Source: Vanrija pseudolonga (Eukaryota > Basidiomycota > Tremellomycetes > Trichosporonales > Trichosporonaceae). From it: DNA of 64,000 nt. Positions 56,138-64,000 of the stretch are shown in pieces (positions within the stretch are counted from its first letter, which is position 1; the number at the start of each line of letters is the position of its first letter). The stretch spans positions 1,054,001 to 1,118,000 of the forward strand of contig NC_085855.1 of the NCBI RefSeq assembly GCF_020906515.1, in the 5' to 3' direction. The notes beneath the pieces are model-generated. The model ran no database searches. It had not been told where the DNA came from and saw only the letters and a program-made list of their open reading frames with translations. A program made the translations under genes and the position numbers.

Positions 56138-56980
56138 TGGGCCTACGCCGCCCCCCTCCCCTCCCTTCCCTTGCACCCCCCCCCCACCCCACTTGTCAAC
56201 AAACCCATTGTATCACTCTCTGTGACCTTGTCACTCCGTCATTTCCTATGCATTGGCCGTCCAACTGTAGCAGTGTGCACACACAAAGAGAGCAGCATCG
56301 TTGCCTGTACACAAGTTTACTCGCAGCACTCGATTGCAATGTATAGCCCTATGAAACTCCGTTTAGTCACCCTTCCCCCCCGAGTTGGAATGAAAGGTCC
56401 TAAATGCATTGACGTGTCAAAACAAATCCCACCAGCTTGGCCCCGCCCCGCGCCGCCCAGCCAGCCGCCGTTTGTTGACTTGATATGGCAAACGGTAGGC
56501 TGCTGCCTGCTGGCTGGCTGGCCCAACCCTGGATCTCTTCTCTCCTCTCCCACACCTAACCCAACCCACCACAACTGGGGTCAACTCTCAGCAACAACGA
56601 CCTCGTCTACAGCTCCCCTCCTCTCCCATCCTCTCCTCCCCTCCCCTCTCCCCCAAAGCACTGGCTCCTAGTCGTCGCGACTCGAGCACACACGCACGTA
56701 GCAAAACCACACCACACCTGTGCCTCGGCCCTCGTCGCCCATCGTTTCGCGCCGACGACATCTGCCTGCCTCTGTTGGCGGGAGAAAACCCCCACCCACC
56801 CTCGCTACTACCTTCTACCCACTCCGCTCCTTCCATCGCCCGCCCCGCTGCTGGCCATCCCAGCAGCATCCAGCAAAACACTCGCTCTACCATCTCGCCC
56901 ACACTCGCTCCCCCTTGCCATTGTTGCTCGACCACCACCGGCGTCCCAGCGAGCGCCGGCAAAGTCCACCAGCCACACCC
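55797..56980. other. Intergenic upstream of the forkhead gene
   Basis: No gene supported. Contains the CAGC microsatellite listed separately and, from 56520 to 56980, a long C/T-rich + strand segment consistent with a forkhead 5' leader. Confidence 0.5.
56090..56137. repeat. CAGC tetranucleotide microsatellite
   Basis: About twelve perfect AGCC/CAGC units, the longest simple repeat in the window, in the spacer between TFIIE-beta and the forkhead gene. Confidence 0.9.
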
Positions 56981-59760
56981 ATGGTCGACATTCGAACCAC
57001 TAGCCGAGTGAGTATTTGTGCATCCTTGAGCAAGCAGCAGCAGCAGCATCCACTGCCCTCGTGCTCTGTTGTTGCTTGAGCCCATGGCTGTTGCTGCTGC
57101 GTCAGAGGCGTCGCTCGCAACACTGCTCGCTCAGCGCCAGGCTGGGCCCGCGGGACATTGTTGTTTTCGTCGCCCAATCGGGCTGGGTTGGGGGTCACCC
57201 ACCTACTCTGTCCTTTTTCGACCCCCCTCCCCGTCATCCATCCTCCATCACGCCGCAAAGCAACAGAGCTGATGCATCCAGAAGGGAGCAGCAGACCCGC
57301 GCACACCCGGAACAGACATTGGCATCACGACGGCCTTGACGAGCAACTATAGGTCGAGCCAGGTGAGTTGGCAGCGGTGGTGGTGGTGGTGCCCGCAGCT
57401 GCCCCGCCGCCGGTGTACCTGCGGCACCAGAGGCCGCGGCGGCGTCCACACCACCACCACCACAACAATTGCATCTCTCCCGCTGACTGTGCCCTTTCCT
57501 TCCACCGTCGTCTATCGCTCCGCGCCGCACTCTGCCGGCGATCTACTCCTCCACCGCCTTGCACCGGCTGGTTGTTGTTGTTATTGTTGTTGTTGTTGTT
57601 GCCGTTGGCTGTGGTTGTTTGTGTAGACATCGACCCGCCAGCCCTCACCCAGAAAAGGAGCATCAGCATCCAGAGTGCTACCATCTCCACAGTCCTTGTC
57701 ACCGCGTAAACACTCGTCCCTCTCTCCTCAAGACCACCCCCAACCCCGTCTCCCACCCTCGTTTGAACCCACCCCGGCAACTGCCCTCGCACCAGCCATT
57801 CCCTCTCGCTACGGCGGCGTCTACACCCCCCACTCGCCTTACCGCCCAGGAGAGTACCAGCGCTCAGAGTGCGCTCCGTCTGAACGTACGCGCATCGTCC
57901 GCAAGCTCTTTGACGACGACGAGGCTCTCGTCCCCACGATCAAGGAAGAATTAAACGGCAGCAGCCCTTTAGCACCCGCCTTTGAAGCAAAGATGGTGCT
58001 ACGAAATGGTGCTTCCGTGGACCTCATCTCATGGTTGGTTGATCCCCATTGTTGTGGCAGTTGGAGCTTGTTATTGACACTGTGTCAGGTTGAGGACAAA
58101 CTTCCACCACCAACCCCCACCACACACCCCGGTGACATCCTTCATGTCACTAGCCCACGTCGAACGCCTGTTAAAAGAACGCTTCCCCCGCGTCCCCGAC
58201 CTCGCCGAGTTGCATCGTGCCGTCCTTGCCGCTTTCCCCCACTCGGAGTGGGAGTCGGACAATGTCAATGCCCAGGAGCCTCCTATGATGCGCGGCCTCA
58301 CATGGCACGGCCGCGATGTTGCAGAGGAGGATGACTACGATGCGACGCCCGGCAGGTCGCGCGGAAGCGCGCTCGCTCGGGAGCGCGGACGTGCGCCGCA
58401 CCGTATCGAAACGGATGTGTTCGGCTCGGCTTCGTACTCTGCAGGCCAGTCTGCCACGAACGGTGCTGGCACCAGCCGCAGCCCAACAAACTCGTCTCTT
58501 ATGAGCCCCGTATCGAGCAGCACCCGGCGTGCGCTCCCCGACACGCCTGCGAGAAGTGTCCTTGACGACTTTGCCGAGATTGTCACTCGGACACCTGTCG
58601 CCAAGCCCCGTGCGCTCGACATTGAGCCATTCCCACTAGGCCACGCCGCTGCCAACGGCGCTCAGCCCTCCCGCCCATATCAGCATGCGGCGACCCGCAA
58701 GCGCCATGCGTCCCAGTCACCAGACCGTGGCCAACGTCGCCGGGCATCAACTCCCGACGCCCTCCAAGAGCTGCTCAACGCCGCCGAGGCCGTCGAGGGC
58801 AGCCCTCTCAACTCTGTGTTATCCAAACAGGAGCGAGGCCACAAGCGCCGCCGTACTATTGCTGGTTCCACCACCCACGACTTCATGTACAACAGACCAG
58901 TGCCTATCGGTATCGACCAGCGACGATCGCAATCAGTACGAGGAACGGTTTCGCCTCAGATTGGCGGCCTGTCCATACTCTCTGCCCGCGAGAGCATGCA
59001 GCGCAGCCCGCCGTCCGGCGATGAGGAGCCCGTCTCACCGCTCGTATCTGAAGAGTCGGCTGCTTCGCAGCTCGCTGCCTTGGGTAGCGGGTCGTGGCCC
59101 ACACGTCGTGGCCCGGCCAGCTCGACGGCGTCCCAACTCTCGGTCATCTCCGAGTCGGTCCAGTTGGCCGGTCCCTCGGTTGGCCCACCGCAGCCCAAGA
59201 CCACTGGTCGCAAGGTCAACGAACTCCCAACGTCGTCCCAAGGTCAATTCCCCGGCGTCGACTGCAAGCCACCTTACCCATATCATGAAATGATCCGTCA
59301 CGCTATTGACGCCGCGCCGGACAGGAAACTGCAGCTGGCACAGATCTACTCGAGCATCGCCGACCGCTTCCCCTTCTTCAAGACGCTCGACGAGAAGAAG
59401 ACGGCTGGTTGGCAAAACTCTATCAGGCACAATCTCTCCCTCAAGTAAGTTGTTTGCCGATCCGTTGTGTTATCTCATGTGCTGATAACGATTCCCAGGA
59501 AAATGTTTGTTCGTGTCAACAAGGCAGACGGGCAACCCGACGACTCTGGCGGCAAGGGTGGCTGGTGGACCGTGCAGGCTGGTGTGCCCGACGAGGGACG
59601 ACCTGGACGCAAGGCCAAGGCCAAGCGTCTCAAGGATGGTCCTCCTGTGCTCGACGATGCCAGTAATGCGACGAGCACCGCCAGCACGCCTGCGCCCCCG
59701 ACCCAGCCGCCCCCTTTGTATCCGCAGACGCAGCCGCACCCGATTGCCGAGTCGCAATAG
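56981..59760 (+). CDS. Forkhead-box transcription factor
   Basis: Four exons: 56981-57007, 57627-58033, 58089-59444 and 59499-59760; 683 aa with all phases agreeing. The first exon (MVDIRTTSR) and a 619-bp intron are inferred because the next exon has no ATG in its coding frame; this start is the least certain part. The forkhead domain lies near residues 520-610: [52 protein letters not shown] and GGWWTVQAG (recognition helix NSIRHNLS). N-terminal to it are long Ser/Pro-rich segments with many S/T-P sites and a helical patch [21 protein letters not shown]-like region. Tail is Pro-rich. Such factors control cell-cycle or developmental genes; the orthologous subgroup is not determinable by eye. 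Confidence 0.88.
57561..57603. repeat. TTG trinucleotide microsatellite in the forkhead 5' intron
   Basis: A (TTG)n run with one imperfection lies 24-66 bases before the acceptor at 57626, extending its pyrimidine-rich context. Confidence 0.8.
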
Positions 59761-61207
59761 TGCGACACGTGCGGATCGCCCCTCCTCGCCCCTACCCGCC
59801 CTTGATCGCCGTACCCCACGGATTGTTACTCGAACCCCTGTAGCCCCCACTCGCCTTGACCAATCTACACAGCCTTATCTTTGGTTCGGCTATCTCTCGC
59901 TCTCTCTCTCTCTATCTGGCCCTCTCGATCCGCTCGGCCACAACCTTCACTTGACTCTACAACCTACTACCCTATATTCCGGCTAGCGCCTGACGTCATG
60001 CCTATCGTCCTGGATGGCGCTGTAATATGAAAGCAGCGCCTTGGGAGCTCCCACAATTGTCGACACGAATCGACACCACACCAGGCCGATCTGATTGTTG
60101 TGCAGCAGCGAGCGTGCGCGTGCAGGCAAGCAGACGAGTGCAACGGAAACCCACGGGCAGAAGACTTCAACTCTGGAAAACAGAAAAACCCCACACACTG
60201 TCACCCCTTGTCGTCATCTTTTTTACTCTTCCTCTCTTTGGTTGGTTGGGGGTGTTACGAGCCAGACGCGTCGTGCGTCCCCCCACGATTTGTTGCGATT
60301 ATGCACTTGCATTTGTAGTGAAGGGGTGTGGCCGGGGGGGTGTCAAGGTTGTGGGCAGGCTGTCGCGAGCGCTACTGACGAGGAGCCGTGGTGGCTACGG
60401 CCCGTGTGCAGGTGTGCATGACTACACGTGTGCATGAGGACGGATGCCCTGCGCGCCCATCACCCGTCTTGTGTGCCCCACACCCCCGCCGACCGCCGCC
60501 AGCTGCCAGACTTCTAGACGACGCCGCGCGCCGCCACGCCGAAGCCGCATTGTTGTTGATCGCCACACTGATGAGGGTCGTCGCACGTCGTCGTTTCAGC
60601 CCGTCGTCGTGGACTCCGAGGGTAGGGCCAACGTCAACAAACAATAACAACAACGTCACAGCATGCATGGCCAGGCCTTGTGTACCATTCAGAAGGGGTC
60701 CACCATGCGCGCCATCCCTGGCCAAAGCATTAGACTCCAAGATCCTACTTGGCTGCTTAACTCAAGCAAGACATGAAACGAGCCGCGAGCCAGAGGGTGT
60801 CTCACTCTGCGACATGTCACGCTGCGCCGCGCCGCGCCGCGCCCGCAGCCCATCCGCGTGCGTCGTCCACTGCCACGCGCAGCTGGCGGTGCATCGATGA
60901 ATGCTAACTCAGCGCCCGTAGAGCCCACCACCACACAAGGCCTTTGACCGCGCCCACGCTGTTCAGATCGCTGCAGGCTGGCTGGAAGGAATGGTAGCAG
61001 CAAAGGCACACCAGCTGCCTGCGCCATCGACGCCGTGACGCCGCCGGCCGGCTCGCCGCCCCCTCCCACACACACGTCCTTTGGCTCTCACCCACCCACC
61101 CACTCGCTCCACGTCGAGCAGCGCACGCACGAGATGACCAGCTAGCTAGCTTTGGCATTGGCCACTAGCCTACACCACCGCTACATCTCAAAGTGTGCGC
61201 CCCGTCC
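59761..61207. other. Intergenic, forkhead to BLF copy 8
   Basis: 1.45 kb without a supported gene. A CTCTCT run near 59898-59915 and small AACAA repeats near 60640-60655 are the only simple features. Confidence 0.5.
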
Positions 61208-62398
61208 ATGCCGCCGCGCCAACAGCACAAGCGTGCCCCCGAGCCGCTGTCCCTCTCCCTCTCGCCATCGTCGCCACCGCTGCTCCTCGAGAGCCCGGCA
61301 AGAGCAGGGCGCAACGGCACCCCAGCGCCAGCCACGCTCCCCGGTCTGCCCGCGACGCACGACTCGGGGTCGATCGGCCGCGCGGCAGGCAACAGCGGCG
61401 GCCGATACACCCCGCTCTCGTGGCCTTCCCCGGCCATGGCGTTCCTCGACGACAAGCCGCGCCCTTTCGGCACGCGCTGGGCGTCCGACTCGATGGCGCT
61501 CCATGAGGACTTTGTGCATGATGGCCGGCTGTTGGTGGTCGTCGGGAGCGGCGAGGCGGCCGTCGGGTTCAAGGTTAATGGGCATTTGATGTGTGTTGCT
61601 AGGTGAGTGGGAGTGGCGACGGCTCGCCGTTGCCACGGTCGTGGGGTGATGGTGGTGTGGCAGTGAGATGGGTGGATACCGCCCCACCCCGCGGCACCTC
61701 GCTCCGCTCGGCGCCGCGCCGCTTACACCCCGCAGCGCAGTCTTCGACTCCCTCGTAGGCGAGTACGTCCGCAGCTCGTCCCCGTGCGCGCTGTACCTCG
61801 ACGACAGCGTGGGCGAGCTCAGCATCTTCCTGCGGCTGTTCAAGCTGGCGAGCGTGGTGACCGCGGGCATGTGGGAGCCCGGGTGGGTGCCCGACGTGCA
61901 CGAGTACCTGGTCGGCTTCCGCCTCGCGACGAAATACAAGCTCGGCGACTTGGCGAGCGTGCTCGGCGCCAAGATTGTGAGCCAGAGCGTCGAGATTGTC
62001 AGCCGGCTGTCTGTCGGCCGGGACTTGGTTGCGCTCCTCCGCCTAGCCCACGACATGGAATCGGAGCGCATGTGGGCCGTCGTGCTCGCCGACCTGCCAA
62101 ACTGGGGCCGCACGCTCAACCTGTTCAAATTCAAGGCCGCCGACGTGGACATGATCGGCGCGGACGTGTTGAAGATTCTTATGGCGATCGCGGCGCTCAG
62201 CGTCGGCGGGGAGCTGTTCGAGGACACGCGCGGGATCAAGGTGACATACAAGGGTGGGTGGGGTGGCATACGGTGGAAGGTGAGGAGCGAGGCCGCTGAC
62301 CCCGCCACGTAGATGGTAAAGCCCTGGTGTGGAAGTCTATGGCGCCCGAGTCGCGCCGCTCGAGCAAGGAGACGAACCGGTCGCAGCATCGGGCGTAG
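61208..62398 (+). CDS. BLF copy 8: BTB/POZ-like family protein
   Basis: Three exons: 61208-61602, 61736-62253 and 62313-62398; 332 aa. Intron 1 is 133 bp, the longest at this site in the family, but still phase 2; intron 2 is phase 1. After a ~95-residue Ser/Pro-rich head comes the BTB-like part (MALHEDFVHDGRLLVVVG...AVGFKVNGHLMCVA-SAVFDSLVGEY) and the block LYLDDSVGELSIFLRLF. The C-terminal half is the best preserved: LVALLRLAHDMESERMWAVV, LPNWGRTLNLF, MIGADVLKILMAIAALSVGG and GIKVTYKG. The last exon adds a basic 28-residue tail. It stands alone, 7 kb from the tandem trio, and is convergent with the secreted CAP gene. Confidence 0.87.
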
Positions 62399-62577
62399 GG
62401 CGGTGGGTGTACGACGACGGCGGCGACGGCGCGACACGACGACCCGAGGCCACTCGACCGCCGCCACAATGCCAAGCCGCCACCTCGACGACCACCACAC
62501 CGCGACACTATAACCACCACCACAGCAACGCCCCGCACGCCGCATCATGTCCATGCATTGTCCATACTACAGCCTGC

Positions 62578-63246
62578 TTAGCCCTTGAAGGGGCCGACGT
62601 TCTCCTTGGCGTTGGCGTCGGAGCCGTCCCACTGGTTGTCGTAGAGGCCTATGTGGCGTCAGCAATGCCCTCACCCTCACCCCACGCCCCACCCCACTCA
62701 CACAGCCAGGTCATGGTCGGGCCGTTCCAGTCGCCGCGCTTGCAGCCCGACTTCCAGGCACACCCGACGGCCTCCTGGTTCTTCCACACGCCGATGGCGA
62801 ACGAGTCGGTGTTGCTCCCGCCGCCCGTCTTGTGCGCGTCCGCCCCGCGCGCCCAGTACGCGCTGGCCTCGGTGGCCGTGAAGCGCGGGCGCGAGCCCCA
62901 GCTCCCGGCCCAGTACCACGTCTGCCAGCCGAGATTCTGGTTCCCGCCCACCTGGCACGTGTTGACCGCGTCCTGCGCCTGCTTGGCGAGGCCGGCGTCC
63001 CACTGGACGGCGGGCGCGCCTGCGCGAGCGTCAGCGAGCGCAACTGCGGGTCACGACGCGCCACTTACTCCACTGCGAGCGAAGGTTGTTGTGGTAGTCC
63101 AGGATCGCCTTGGACGCGGCGCTGGTACCCGCGACGTCCTCGGCCGTCGAGTCGCCCGTGAGGCGGACAGCCGAGGCGTCGGGCACCTGGGCGACGGCGG
63201 GGGCAGCGAGGGCGGCAAGCGCAGAGACGAGGAGAGCGAGCTTCAT
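62578..63246 (-). CDS. Secreted CAP-superfamily (SCP/PR-1-like) protein
   Basis: Three exons: 63246-63069, 63019-62702 and 62648-62578; 188 aa. A signal peptide (MKLALLVSALAALAAPAVAQ) is clear. The CAP domain begins AILDYHNNLRSQWSAPAVQWDAGLAKQAQDAV, followed by the core FTATEASAYW, SFAIGVWKNQEAVGCAWKSGC and MTWLCLYDNQW. His and Glu of the CAP cavity are the H in DYHNNLR and the E of TATEA; cysteines for disulfides are present. Fungal members (Pry-type) are extracellular and bind sterols or fatty acids. The short tail ends FKG. The size is at the low end for Pry proteins, with no Ser/Thr-rich extension. Confidence 0.92.
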
Positions 63247-64000
63247 GTTGATAAGTTGACGAGTTGGTGATGAGTTGATGAGAGACACAGAGGGCGCCGC
63301 GAGCTGCTTATATGCTTCTTCGCTGGCCTCGCTGGAGTCGGCGTCCTACCCCCGTCGCCGTGTCAGTTGGTCAGTCGGCTCGGCTGAAGGCAAGCGGCGC
63401 CGCACCGCCGCGCCGCGCCGTTCCCCATCGCGCGCGTTAGTCGTCGGCCCATCGTCCCGCCGTTCCTCTATGACAGCAGCGGCCGCCTCACTACGGCGCA
63501 TGTACCCCTACGCTTCTTCGCCGACTGCACCTTCCACGCATGCACATGTTCTCAGCCCACGAAGCAAGTACACCGCCAAGACGCCGCCGCCAGTGGGTTG
63601 CTGCCCAGGGCGAACCGCACAAAGGTTTGTTCCCCAGGTAATATTACAAAATCAGGAACTCCCGAACGACGCGGTCGGCGGCGGGTGGTGCTTGAGCTTG
63701 TTGCTATGCCGGCGAATCTAGGCTGGTGCACCTCTCCGCACGTATGCACAGCTCTCATCCCGATCCCGAAGAAGGGGGGTCGCCGAGCGACTGGGGCCTG
63801 TGGAGGGCCTTGAGGCCTTGAGTTTGTGAGAACACCTACTCACGTGTCGCGTCGTCAAGTGGTCGTCAAGGAGCAGCTCCCCGTCGACTGACTCAACATC
63901 GCGACGACACGCGCCTGTTCTCCGCTAGGCGCCTGTCGCCGTCGCCCTGGCGACACCCGCCCTTGCCTTTCCATGTTCCAGGTCAATGGGCGGACGCGCA
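63247..64000. other. Upstream region of the CAP gene to the window end
   Basis: A minus-strand TATA element (GCATATAAGC, 63306-63315) lies about 60 bases before the CAP ATG. No gene is supported in the remaining ~680 bases; one could begin beyond the window. Confidence 0.5.

Noticed and set aside
57354-57363. Possible 10-nt micro-exon in the forkhead 5' intron
   Set aside because: Including it puts the next exon in a frame that stops at once; direct splicing from 57007 to 57627 keeps the frame.

Overview
The window reads as a gene-dense, GC-rich basidiomycete chromosome segment. The signs are many very short introns (about 35-60 bp) with GTRNGT donors and CTRAC/CTGAC branch sites, a CAP59/CMT1-type capsule glycosyltransferase, and typical fungal ARP3, CUL4, TFIIE-beta, AP180 and forkhead genes. 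My inference is Tremellomycetes, possibly Trichosporonales; the species is not determinable by eye. No transposon, virus-like element or CRISPR array was seen. A possible tRNA 3' end lies at the left edge.

The most unusual content is a family of BTB/POZ-like proteins with no other recognised domain, here called the BLF family. There are eight copies in 64 kb. Four sit at 0.4-5.9 kb (three on the + strand, one inverted), three in head-to-tail tandem at 50.1-53.9 kb, and one at 61.2-62.4 kb. They share an HPDF/GDV BTB start, an LDExxxDVxxFLRL block and an alpha-helical C-terminal half, with freely varying low-complexity N-termini. All eight have a phase-2 intron at the same point of the BTB fold, and six also have a phase-1 intron before a tiny, divergent last exon.

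Layout from left to right: BLF copies 1-4 (0.4-5.9 kb); a DUR3 urea transporter with GATA-type sites upstream (6.2-9.0 kb); a seven-TM receptor with ten exons (11.2-14.1 kb); a cytosolic GH13 alpha-amylase (14.3-16.3 kb); ARP3; a FIT/Scs3 lipid-droplet protein; a small FG-repeat protein; an AP180/ANTH clathrin adaptor; and a CAP59-family glycosyltransferase (26.2-28.5 kb).

The stretch 31.2-39.8 kb looks like a small catabolic cluster: a DAL5-type carrier, an HpcH/HpaI aldolase, a RidA imine deaminase, a 2-oxoglutarate/Fe(II) dioxygenase and a C2H2 transcription factor, arranged around two bidirectional promoters that carry GATA motifs. It is followed by a single-pass membrane protein, CUL4, an amino-acid permease, BLF copies 5-7, TFIIE-beta, a forkhead factor, BLF copy 8 and a secreted CAP/PR-1 protein.

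Gene models were built by hand. For most genes I checked that the exons sum to a multiple of three and that the spliced protein matches its family. Three models need 7-8 nt micro-exons to restore conserved family motifs.
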